A stretch of DNA of 5,694 nucleotides from Treponema sp. (GTDB lineage Bacteria; Spirochaetota; Spirochaetia; Treponematales; Breznakiellaceae), in the NCBI GenBank assembly GCA_031278755.1, contig JAITJV010000133.1:1-5694 (forward strand), read 5' to 3'. A model generated the notes under the pieces. That model saw only the letters and a list, made by a program, of their open reading frames with translations. It searched no databases and had not been told where the DNA came from. Made by a program: the position numbers and the translations under genes. The stretch's first letter is position 1. The number at the start of each line of letters is the position of its first letter. Below are positions 1 to 5,694 of the stretch, in pieces.

Positions 1-1
1 C

Positions 2-760
2 CGCGTCCTTGAAAAAAATCCCGACGCCCGTTTTGCGGCGCTTATGGCGGTCAACAATGAGACCGGAGCGGCAACCGACATGGCGGCCGTTTCCCGCGTT
101 CTCCGGAGCCGCGAAGGGCCGCCCGTACACTTGCACTGCGACGTCACCCAGGCCGTGGGAAAAACACCGGTGGCCTTAACGGGATGGGACGCGGACTCGG
201 CGGCCCTCAGCGCCCACAAGCTGGGCGGGCCGCGGGGCATAGGGCTTTTGTACCTCCGTAAACCGCTCCCCGCGCTTTATTCGGGCGGCGGGCAGGAAAG
301 GGGCGTAAGGCCCGGAACGGAAAACACTGAAGGCGCGCTGGCCCTGGCGGACCTTCTTGAACTCCGCGCCTCATGCGAAACAGTGAAAACGGAATACGAA
401 AAGGCGGACCGGAGATGGAACGCCCTTATTGCGGCCCTCCTTTCCATAGACCGGTGTTCCCTTATCCCCGCAAGCCGCCAAAAAGGATCAGGCGATCTTT
501 TTTCACCCTATATAGTGCAGGCGGCCTTTGCCGGCGTTCCGGGGGAAGTGATGGTGCGGGCCCTGGACGGCCTCGGCTTCGCCATTTCTACCGGTTCCGC
601 CTGTTCCTCGTCATCGCCTTCCCGCCCCGTCCTCGCCGCCATGGGGATAGACCGGCAGGTCATGCTTGAAGGGATACGCATTTCCCAGGGCTGGTCAACT
701 TCGGATGAAGACGTCGAAAGTCTCATCGGAGCCATTCGGGAAGTTCTGCACTTCCTCTAG
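2..760 (+). CDS. Cysteine desulfurase, NifS/IscS family (5' end missing)
   Basis: This pyridoxal-phosphate enzyme takes sulfur from L-cysteine, leaving alanine and an enzyme-bound persulfide for sulfur carriers. The reading frame is open from base 2, so the N-terminal third lies left of the window; 252 codons are visible. Family landmarks appear in the usual order: MAVNNETGA (from base 44), HCDVTQAVGK (the cofactor Asp and Gln region), SAHKLGGPRGIG with the PLP-binding lysine at codon 218-220, GGGQERGVRPGTEN, and the loop STGSACSSSSPS with the catalytic cysteine at codon 602-604. The C-terminal RISQGW block fits the usual R-(F/I)-S motif. The ATG at 44 is internal to the conserved ANNETG block and is not the real start. 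The gene ends 4 nt before thiI, so it is probably the dedicated sulfur donor for ThiI. Whether it also serves Fe-S cluster assembly cannot be told; no scaffold gene is visible here. Confidence 0.95.
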   Translation, partial: RVLEKNPDARFAALMAVNNETGAATDMAAVSRVLRSREGPPVHLHCDVTQAVGKTPVALTGWDADSAALSAHKLGGPRGIGLLYLRKPLPALYSGGGQERGVRPGTENTEGALALADLLELRASCETVKTEYEKADRRWNALIAALLSIDRCSLIPASRQKGSGDLFSPYIVQAAFAGVPGEVMVRALDGLGFAISTGSACSSSSPSRPVLAAMGIDRQVMLEGIRISQGWSTSDEDVESLIGAIREVLHFL

Positions 761-764
761 CGCC

Positions 765-1958
765 ATGTACACCCAACCCGAACGTTCATCAAAACTGCCG
801 CTGACGTATCTTCTCAAACCCGGGGAACTGGTGCTTAAAGGGGGAAACAGGCGGAGCTTTGAGCGTATCCTTAAAAGAAACCTCACGGAACTTTTGGGGA
901 ACAGGGGCCGGGCGGAAACGGCGCCGGGACGCTACTATGTACACTGCCGGGAAGAAGACGCGGGCGCGGTGGAAGACGCCCTTGGCCGTCTTTTTGGCAT
1001 ATCGGGCTGGGCCCGCGCCGGAACATGCGGAAAAACACCCGAAGCGGTCATGGCCCTCATAGCCGGCGAAGGAAGGGCGCTTGCCGCGCGGGGAATCTCA
1101 TCCTTCAAGATAGAAGCCCGCAGGACGGACAGGAGTTTTCCCCTTGATTCATACCGGATCTGCGCCGACGGGGGAAACGCCGTACGCGAGGCTGCGGGCC
1201 TCGTTGTAAACGTAAAAAACCCGGAAGCGGTTATTGAGGTTGAAATACGCGAAAAGGCCTATGTGTACAGTATGGCAAAGCGGGGGCTGCGGGGCCTCCC
1301 GGTAGGCGCCGGCGGCCGGGGGCTCCTGCTCCTTTCGGGGGGCATCGATTCGCCCGTAGCGGGGTACATGATGGCGTCGCGGGGCATGGGCATAGACGCG
1401 GTCTATTTTCACGCATACCCCTATACACCGGAAGAAGCCAGAAAGAAAGTAACCGCGCTGGCCGGAATCGTGGGCCGTTATGCGATGGGGATACGGCTTT
1501 ACACCGCCGGATTTACCAAAGTACAGATGCGCATACGGGAACGCGCCCCGCTCCCCTGGACGACGGTGCTGCTCCGCATGGCCATGATGGAATACGCTGA
1601 AAAGCTCGCGGGAAAATTAAAGTCCCGCTGCCTTATTACCGGAGAAAGCCTTTCGCAGGTGGCAAGCCAGACCGTTGAAAATATACGCTGTATACAGGAA
1701 AGGACAAGACTTCCCGTATTCCGGCCGCTCATAGGCATGGACAAGGAAGAAATCATAAGAACCGCCGTATCCATTGGCGCCTATGAAACTTCCATACTTC
1801 CCTTTGAGGACTGCTGCGTCCTTTTCAGCCCGCCTCATCCTGTTTTAAGGGGCGAACCCGCCGAAGCGGTAAAACTGTATGAAGAACTTGACGCCGGAAG
1901 CCTTATAGACGAAGCGCTCGGGGAAGCGGTTATGGAGAAATGCGGTTTTCCCGGGTGA
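765..1958 (+). CDS. thiI: tRNA 4-thiouridine synthase ThiI, short form without rhodanese domain
   Basis: ThiI adenylates uridine 8 of tRNA and replaces its oxygen with sulfur. In some bacteria it also helps thiazole synthesis for thiamine. The 397-residue product has an N-terminal ferredoxin-like segment (LKPGELVLKGGNRRSFE, about residues 17-34), a THUMP region (about 60-170) and a PP-loop ATPase domain with the signature SGGIDSPVAGYMM at 191-203. Further family blocks are TGESLSQVASQT (292-303), RPLIGMDKEEII (320-331) and PFEDCC (346-351), whose cysteine pair is where a reactive cysteine is expected. Length matches the roughly 400-residue Gram-positive form; the C-terminal rhodanese domain of E. 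coli ThiI is absent, so persulfide probably comes straight from the upstream desulfurase. I chose ATG 765 because it sits 4 nt after the desulfurase stop and the protein then starts just before the conserved fold. No good Shine-Dalgarno precedes it, which suggests translational coupling. An in-frame TTG at 666 would overlap the desulfurase and is less likely. Confidence 0.96.
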   Translation: MYTQPERSSKLPLTYLLKPGELVLKGGNRRSFERILKRNLTELLGNRGRAETAPGRYYVHCREEDAGAVEDALGRLFGISGWARAGTCGKTPEAVMALIAGEGRALAARGISSFKIEARRTDRSFPLDSYRICADGGNAVREAAGLVVNVKNPEAVIEVEIREKAYVYSMAKRGLRGLPVGAGGRGLLLLSGGIDSPVAGYMMASRGMGIDAVYFHAYPYTPEEARKKVTALAGIVGRYAMGIRLYTAGFTKVQMRIRERAPLPWTTVLLRMAMMEYAEKLAGKLKSRCLITGESLSQVASQTVENIRCIQERTRLPVFRPLIGMDKEEIIRTAVSIGAYETSILPFEDCCVLFSPPHPVLRGEPAEAVKLYEELDAGSLIDEALGEAVMEKCGFPG

Positions 1959-2000
1959 ACATCGGCAAATACCGGGAAAACGGGGCCGCCCATACTTTTT
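1945..2000 (+). terminator. Hairpin at the thiI stop, candidate terminator between convergent genes
   Basis: A perfect 10-bp inverted repeat is visible: GTTTTCCCGG at 1945-1954 and CCGGGAAAAC at 1972-1981, with a 17-nt loop. The left arm lies inside the last codons of thiI and the TGA is in the loop. On the plus strand a T5 run follows only at 1996-2000, after a GC-rich spacer, so this is not a textbook intrinsic terminator. On the minus strand no T-run follows the hairpin. It sits in the only gap between thiI and the opposing hemerythrin gene, where a terminator is expected. Confidence 0.45.
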
Positions 2001-2010
2001 GGACCGTTTC

Positions 2011-2433
2011 TTATTCCTGCCCCTGCTCCGCGGCCTTGGCCTTGACATAGGCGGCCATGCGGAAATCATCGCCCTTGATATGGTTGAGGAGCCAGTCGCC
2101 TATGGCGGTTGTAACAATGCCCACCATCTCTTCGCTCGGGCCTTCTTTTACAATCCGCGCGGTAAGTTCCCCCACGGTCGCCTTGAATTCATCGTGGTAG
2201 CGTTTGTGGATAAGATAATCGGGATAATCGTATTTAACCTGAAGTTTTTCTTCATCGGAAAAATGCATGATTGTGTAACCGGTTAAAAAATCCAGCGTCT
2301 TGAATACTTCGTCTTTGCCTTTCCCTTCCCGGGAAGCCAGGATGATATTGTTAAGCGCCGCAATAAGCTGCTTGTGCTGGTTATCGACCTTTTCGTAGCC
2401 TGTTTCAAGGCTGCTGTCCCATTGATAAGCCAT
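2011..2433 (-). CDS. Bacteriohemerythrin, single-domain
   Basis: This is a 140-residue non-haem di-iron protein that binds O2 reversibly; bacterial members are linked to oxygen sensing, carriage or protection. All seven expected iron ligands are present with family spacing: His20 (DNQHKQL), His57 and Glu61 (HFSDEE), His76 and His80 (HKRYH), His118 and Asp123 (HIKGDD). The N-terminal W-D-x-S-x-x-T-G start is also typical. Length matches free-standing bacteriohemerythrins, and no signal peptide, membrane segment or fused signalling domain is seen, so it is cytoplasmic. The ATG at 2433 has a strong ribosome binding site. The gene lies 56 nt after the stop of the exported NHL protein on the same strand, so it could be co-transcribed with that operon or have its own promoter; I see no convincing -35/-10 pair in the gap. 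A role in coping with oxygen in an anaerobe is an inference. Confidence 0.96.
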   Translation of the reverse strand: MAYQWDSSLETGYEKVDNQHKQLIAALNNIILASREGKGKDEVFKTLDFLTGYTIMHFSDEEKLQVKYDYPDYLIHKRYHDEFKATVGELTARIVKEGPSEEMVGIVTTAIGDWLLNHIKGDDFRMAAYVKAKAAEQGQE

Positions 2434-2437
2434 AATT

Positions 2438-2442
2438 CCTCC
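2438..2442 (-). promoter_or_regulatory. Strong ribosome binding site of the hemerythrin gene
   Basis: On the minus strand the sequence reads GGAGGAATTATG. GGAGG ends 4 nt before the ATG and fixes the start at 2433. This is the clearest Shine-Dalgarno in the window and allows translation independent of the upstream gene. Confidence 0.8.
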
Positions 2443-2463
2443 AAAAAATTTACACGGACCTCT

Positions 2464-2483
2464 AAAAACTTCCGTTTCCGGAA
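2464..2483 (-). terminator. Small GAAA-loop hairpin with U-run, possible attenuator before hemerythrin
   Basis: On the minus strand TTCCG-GAAA-CGGAA forms a 5-bp stem closed by a GNRA-type loop, followed one base later by T5 (2468-2464). It lies 6 nt after the stop codon of the exported NHL gene and about 30 nt before the hemerythrin start. The stem is short, so it would be a weak terminator or an attenuator that lowers read-through into hemerythrin, or a 3'-end stabiliser. It may be chance. Confidence 0.3.
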
Positions 2484-2489
2484 CCTTTC

Positions 2490-4562
2490 TTATTCCATGG
2501 GCGGGAAGTATATAATACCGTCCCGGCCCGATCGTTCCATAAGGTACACCTCCGCTTCCACCGGAAGATAGGCCCTGCCAAAATCGGTGGAAAGAGACGA
2601 TCTGAAATTTAAAATATACGATCCATTCGGGCTTGACTCAAGGCTCCGCGCCAATTCCCCTATCCCCTCCGGCCGGTACAGGGAAACCGCTTTGCCCCCC
2701 GTTTCCCGGCACAGATAGCGGACTTCCTCGGCAGGGTTCCCGCCGCCGACGACGACCGCGTTAAAGATGACGCCGTTATTCGCCATATAGGCGGCAAGCT
2801 CGGAAAGGCCGTACTGTTCAAAGGCAAGATCCCCCAGCGCGCCCGACGTAATAAAGATCACGGCCCGTTTTTTTCGCCCCGCGAGGAGATCGCCTGCGGC
2901 AAGCCGGAGGCCCAGATCAAAACGCCAGCGCGGGCTGTAAAGGGCGGCGCTTCCCCGCCCCGCGGCTTCCAGGGCCTGTACGTTCGCCGCGTCGGTTCTT
3001 TCACGCTGGGGCTGTACGCCGGCGGATACAAAAGAACGTATACGCTGATCCGCGGCAAGAGAGCGCGAAATATCCCTGACGGCGGCGGCAAGATCGTCCT
3101 GCAAAACGGCGGTGAGGCTTGAACGTTCCGCCAGTATGGCTATATCCGACGCCGTCTGGAGGTAGCCCCTTTCAAGCAGGTTCTGTTCGTCCGCTATGCG
3201 GCCCCCTTCCGTAACAAGAAAGTTAAGCGGCTGGAGGCCCACCACCGGCCGGCGCAGCCTGTCTTCCACCCGGAGTTCCACCGTTACCAGGGGAAACTGT
3301 TCCACCGAAACCCGCTCTATCTGCACGAAAAGCCCCGAAGCCATGTCATCAAGCCGCGTCAGGATGGAAACTTCCCCCGCGTCAAAATTCACGGCGAGCA
3401 CATTTCCGTTCCGGTCCATATCCGCCCCGACTATGCGCATGCGGGAATTTCCCGCCGCCCCCAGTTCCCGGACAAGGGCCGTGTCCGTATCAATCAAAAG
3501 AACCCGGTTCGTATCCGCGGCGAGGAGTTTTCCGTCGGAAAGGAACCGAAGGCTCTCCGGCCCCGAAAGCCCGGTTACAAGATCCCCCTCGTATGTTCCG
3601 TTACGGTCAAAAACAGCGATGCGCTTTCCGGCGCCGTCGGCGATGTAGATGCGGCCTTCGCGGGCCGCTATTCCCGTAGGCGAAAGGAAACCCTGGAAAA
3701 AACCGTCCCGCTTTCCGAAGGACAGGATAAAAACGCCGTCGGGATCGAATTTGCAGATCCTCCGGTTGCCGTAATCGACCACATAAAGGTAGCCTTCCTC
3801 ATCCACGGCAAGATTCTGCGGGCCGACAAACTGACCGTCGCCGCGGCCGCGTTCCCCTATATAGGACTGCCATTCACCGCGGCCGTTAAGCACGCTGATC
3901 CGGCCGCCCCGGTATTCGGAAAGGTACAGACGGTCCCCCCGGCCCTTAACCAGATCGTAAGGCCTGTCAAAGCCGTTGAGGGGGCCGCGCGAACGGCTGC
4001 TCACGACGCCGTTGACGTCTATCCGGACAATTTCATTGCTTCCGTAAGCCACTACCCAGGCCGAACCGTCGTCCATGGGCAGCACGGCGGTGGGCTGACG
4101 GTAAAGGACGACGTCCCCGGACGTTCCCGGATACCGGCCCGACTCCACATAGCGGACGCCGTCGTCCGGCACAGGAAGAAACGAGCGGCGGTTTGACACG
4201 GTTTCGATCCAGCTTCCCAAAAGCACGCCCGGACCGGTGTTCCAGCCGTAAGACTGGCCGGCCGACCGCCACTGCCGCAGGGCCGTTTCCTCAAGGCCGG
4301 ATCTGTAGTAGGAACGGCCCAGCCACTCAAGGATCAAAGCCTCGCCGGACCTGAAAGCAAGGGCCCGCTCAAAGGAAAGGATCGCCTCGTTAAAAGCATA
4401 GCGGTTATAGGCCTGAATCCCCAGGCGGAATTCGCCGCGGGCCTCAATGGTGTTTATGTCCGCGCCCGGCAGGGGATCCTGCTGGGCCGGGAGGAAGAAA
4501 CAGAATCCCGAAACAAGGAAAGCGCAGAGGACGATCCGCTTTGCCGGCCGACGGTTCATCAT
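2490..4562 (-). CDS. Exported TPR / six-bladed NHL propeller / degenerate VWA-like protein
   Basis: I know no named function for this 690-residue protein. An N-terminal signal peptide is visible: basic RRPAKR, a hydrophobic stretch at about 10-24, then PAQQ as a likely signal peptidase I site near 26-28. A TPR-like pair of helix-turn-helix units covers about 42-104. Six NHL-type blades follow, at about 156-192, 198-236, 245-283, 292-329, 332-368 and 375-412, each in the pattern P-x-x-(I/L)-x-x-x-x-x-G-x-(I/L)-Y-(V/I)-x-(D/E)-x-x-N-x-x-I. After an Ig-like strand region (about 415-460, RVEDRLRRPVVGLQPLNF) comes a von Willebrand A-like fold (about 470-640), with DIAILAERSSL where DxSxS is expected and FITSG where TDG is expected. 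It is therefore probably a periplasmic or surface protein-binding scaffold. The first ATG (4562) overlaps the upstream stop as ATGA; the second ATG (4559) has better spacing, 4 nt, from GGAGG and may be the true start. The downstream gene is hemerythrin. Confidence 0.9.
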   Translation of the reverse strand: MMNRRPAKRIVLCAFLVSGFCFFLPAQQDPLPGADINTIEARGEFRLGIQAYNRYAFNEAILSFERALAFRSGEALILEWLGRSYYRSGLEETALRQWRSAGQSYGWNTGPGVLLGSWIETVSNRRSFLPVPDDGVRYVESGRYPGTSGDVVLYRQPTAVLPMDDGSAWVVAYGSNEIVRIDVNGVVSSRSRGPLNGFDRPYDLVKGRGDRLYLSEYRGGRISVLNGRGEWQSYIGERGRGDGQFVGPQNLAVDEEGYLYVVDYGNRRICKFDPDGVFILSFGKRDGFFQGFLSPTGIAAREGRIYIADGAGKRIAVFDRNGTYEGDLVTGLSGPESLRFLSDGKLLAADTNRVLLIDTDTALVRELGAAGNSRMRIVGADMDRNGNVLAVNFDAGEVSILTRLDDMASGLFVQIERVSVEQFPLVTVELRVEDRLRRPVVGLQPLNFLVTEGGRIADEQNLLERGYLQTASDIAILAERSSLTAVLQDDLAAAVRDISRSLAADQRIRSFVSAGVQPQRERTDAANVQALEAAGRGSAALYSPRWRFDLGLRLAAGDLLAGRKKRAVIFITSGALGDLAFEQYGLSELAAYMANNGVIFNAVVVGGGNPAEEVRYLCRETGGKAVSLYRPEGIGELARSLESSPNGSYILNFRSSLSTDFGRAYLPVEAEVYLMERSGRDGIIYFPPME

Positions 4563-5236
4563 CCCTCCCCGGTTACGGTTTTCATGTGTTCCCGTATTGT
4601 TTTTTCCTGCGGCGCAATCTCAAAGGCCCGCCTGATCCAGGTACGCGCCTCAAGGATTTCCCCGTTTTTAAAATAAGCCCAGCCGAGGGAATCAAGGTAC
4701 GCGGGATTCTGGGGCTTGCCGTCCACCGCCCTGCGGCACAGGCGCAGCCCCCGTATAGGATCCATGCCGGCGTCCGCCAGTATATACCCCAGGCCGTTCA
4801 TCGCCGTCGTGTTGGTTTCGTCCAGATCAAGGGCTTTTTCGTAAAGTTCCACAGCGCCTTTGAAATTTTTCTGGGACCAGGCCGCGTAGGCGAGCGTCGT
4901 ATAAAGCTGAACGGATTCAAAGCCCGAATTCCGCAGCCGCTGGAGTTCAAACTCCGCCAGTTTGGATCGTTTGGTGATCACATAAATATACGCCAGCATC
5001 ATGCGGCACTGATAAACCCGGAGCACGTCCCGGCCCCCGGTTACCACCTGTTCAAGGTACAGAAGGGCGTCGTCGTAACGGGCAAGTTTGGTATAGCAGA
5101 GCCCCAGATAATAGGCCAGTTCGGTGTTTTCTTCTTCGGAAAATTTTTCAACGCCGACCTGAAGAAGTTCCCGCAGGGCAAGATCCCAGCGTTTCATACG
5201 GAAAAGGCGTTTTCCTTCTTCAAGGTTTCCCGCCAT
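4559..5236 (-). CDS. Cytoplasmic tetratricopeptide repeat (TPR) protein
   Basis: This 225-residue protein is made almost wholly of TPR helical hairpins, which serve as protein-protein binding surfaces. Repeats can be read at about 37-66 (AYYLGLCYTKLARYDDALLY), 74-104 (degenerate), 107-140 (LAYAAWSQKNFKGAVELYEK), 143-177 (MNGLGYILADAG) and 178-210 (LDSLGWAYFKNGEILEA). The N-terminal 30 residues (LEEGKRLFRMKRWDLALREL) look like a further half-worn repeat. There is no signal peptide, membrane segment or catalytic domain, so it is probably cytoplasmic. The ATG at 5236 is chosen because it overlaps the surE stop as TAATG, follows AGGAAGG, and begins exactly where TPR-like sequence begins. A further upstream in-frame ATG at 5410 would add 58 Arg-rich residues that are just surE read in another frame. 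Its stop overlaps the next gene's start, so it is translationally coupled on both sides. Partner and process are unknown. Confidence 0.9.
   Translation of the reverse strand: MAGNLEEGKRLFRMKRWDLALRELLQVGVEKFSEEENTELAYYLGLCYTKLARYDDALLYLEQVVTGGRDVLRVYQCRMMLAYIYVITKRSKLAEFELQRLRNSGFESVQLYTTLAYAAWSQKNFKGAVELYEKALDLDETNTTAMNGLGYILADAGMDPIRGLRLCRRAVDGKPQNPAYLDSLGWAYFKNGEILEARTWIRRAFEIAPQEKTIREHMKTVTGEG
4563..4570 (-). promoter_or_regulatory. Ribosome binding site of the exported NHL gene
   Basis: The minus strand reads GGGGAGGGATGATG. The purine run touches the first ATG, which is too close, but GGAGG lies 4 nt before the second ATG at 4559, the same spacing as the hemerythrin gene. The site lies inside the end of the upstream TPR gene, so terminating ribosomes can restart here. 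Confidence 0.65.
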
Positions 5237-5694
5237 TACCTTCCTGCTCCCGTGGCCGCGGCCTTTCTGCCCGAAGTAACGCCGCCCGCGCCGTCGCTGA
5301 TAACGGGGTGTATAAAAATGGAACTTACCGAAGCTCTGCCGCGGGCAACGGCGTCCCAGTCCGAACCGTTTTCGGAAGGCGTTTCCGTTTCGCCGCTGCG
5401 GAAAAAACAATAGAACCTGCCGTCCGGAGCTTCATAGGGGGAAACCGCGTCGTGGTATATCCTCAGGGAAGGAAAGGTAAGCTCCATCCCGTCCGGGCCG
5501 TCCGGCGTGTTTGGAATATTGACATTGACAAAAGTATCGGCCTTCCAGACGTCCCTGAAATATTCAAGGTTTTTTACCGAATACGAAACCGCCATATCCC
5601 AATAATAAGTCCCCCCTTCAACAAGCGAAAGGGCCGCGGAAGGCAGACGCCAGAAAGCGGCCTGCCTGGCCGCCGCGGCGGTCCCCGAATAGAC
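5236..5694 (-). CDS. surE: 5'/3'-nucleotidase SurE (N-terminal part missing)
   Basis: SurE is a metal-dependent phosphatase that removes phosphate from nucleoside 5'- and 3'-monophosphates, and in some species from short polyphosphate; it is tied to stationary-phase survival. The minus-strand frame is open to the right edge, so 152 C-terminal codons are visible of a family length of about 250. Diagnostic blocks are VYSGTAAAARQAAF (matching the SurE YSGTV-AA block) with LPSAALSLVEGG just after it, then FVNVNIPNTPDG (the N-V-N-x-P block), RFYCFFRSGE (usually YYW--G) and GSDWDAVARGRASVSSI (usually GTD--A---G-VSVTPL). The N-terminal Asp-Asp metal ligands lie outside the window. The first ATG in view, at 5595, is internal to the fold and not the start. 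After the VSS block the protein runs on in a Gly/Ala-rich tail of about 25 residues. The stop overlaps the start of the TPR gene by one base. Confidence 0.93.
   Translation of the reverse strand, partial: VYSGTAAAARQAAFWRLPSAALSLVEGGTYYWDMAVSYSVKNLEYFRDVWKADTFVNVNIPNTPDGPDGMELTFPSLRIYHDAVSPYEAPDGRFYCFFRSGETETPSENGSDWDAVARGRASVSSIFIHPVISDGAGGVTSGRKAAATGAGR
5239..5245 (-). promoter_or_regulatory. Ribosome binding site of the TPR gene within surE
   Basis: The minus strand reads AGGAAGGTAATG: AGGA lies 5 nt before the ATG at 5236, inside the last surE codons, and the TAA of surE shares its final A with this ATG. This supports the short start and termination-reinitiation coupling. Confidence 0.65.

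Noticed and set aside
666..764. Extension of thiI to an upstream TTG at 666
   Set aside because: It would overlap the desulfurase by 95 nt, adds 33 residues without family similarity, and the ATG at 765 sits exactly after the upstream stop.
1149..1838. Several minus-strand frames of 65-91 codons opposite thiI
   Set aside because: They are overlapping shadows with no domain, no ribosome binding site and biased composition; thiI is intact across the region.
3196..3648. Plus-strand frame of 150 codons inside the NHL gene
   Set aside because: The product is Ser/Arg/Thr/Pro-rich with no fold pattern, as expected for the reverse of propeller repeats. The minus-strand frame explains the region fully.
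4494..4505. Possible lipoprotein box at the Cys residues (13 and 21) of the NHL protein signal peptide
   Set aside because: The residues before the cysteines (VL-C, GF-C) do not fit a lipobox even with the looser spirochaetal rule, and a signal peptidase I site at PAQQ fits better.
5237..5410. Extension of the TPR gene to an upstream ATG at 5410
   Set aside because: The added 58 residues are Arg/Gly-rich and come from surE coding sequence in a shifted frame; the ATG at 5236 has a ribosome binding site and a TAATG overlap.
4541..5413. Plus-strand open frame of 290 codons antisense to the TPR gene
   Set aside because: It lies opposite the TPR gene and the surE end, both with clear family signatures. 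Its product has no recognisable domain, no ribosome binding site was seen, and long antisense frames are common in GC-rich genes.

Overview
The window is GC-rich, densely packed bacterial chromosome with two gene blocks that converge on each other near position 1960-2010. The genes suggest an anaerobic or microaerophilic bacterium. The gene mix on the minus strand (surE, a cytoplasmic TPR protein, then an exported TPR/NHL/VWA-like protein) and the protein style recall Treponema-type spirochaetes. That assignment is an inference from memory, not a database result. No mobile element, tRNA, rRNA or CRISPR array was seen. Everything is coding apart from three short gaps (4, 52 and 56 nt).

Plus strand, 2-1958: a sulfur-transfer pair. 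A cysteine desulfurase, cut by the left edge, is followed after 4 nt by thiI. The desulfurase makes a persulfide on its active-site cysteine. ThiI, here the short form without a C-terminal rhodanese domain, uses sulfur to make 4-thiouridine at position 8 of tRNA and may also serve thiamine thiazole synthesis. The pairing resembles the dedicated NifZ-ThiI couple known from Bacillus subtilis. A hairpin straddling the thiI stop codon is a candidate terminator.

Minus strand, 5694 down to 2011: surE (5'/3'-nucleotidase, cut by the right edge), then a 225-residue TPR protein, then a 690-residue exported protein, then a 140-residue bacteriohemerythrin. The first three are translationally coupled: stop and start codons overlap as TAATG and as ATGATG. 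The hemerythrin lies 56 nt further on with its own strong ribosome binding site, and a small GAAA-loop hairpin with a U-run sits in the gap, so it may be partly uncoupled.

The most interesting object is the 690-residue protein. It combines a signal peptide, a short TPR region, six readable NHL-type beta-propeller blades, an Ig-like linker strand and a von Willebrand A-like domain whose metal-binding (MIDAS) residues look lost. Its coupling to surE and a cytoplasmic TPR protein is a plausible undescribed envelope-associated system, but its function cannot be read from the sequence.
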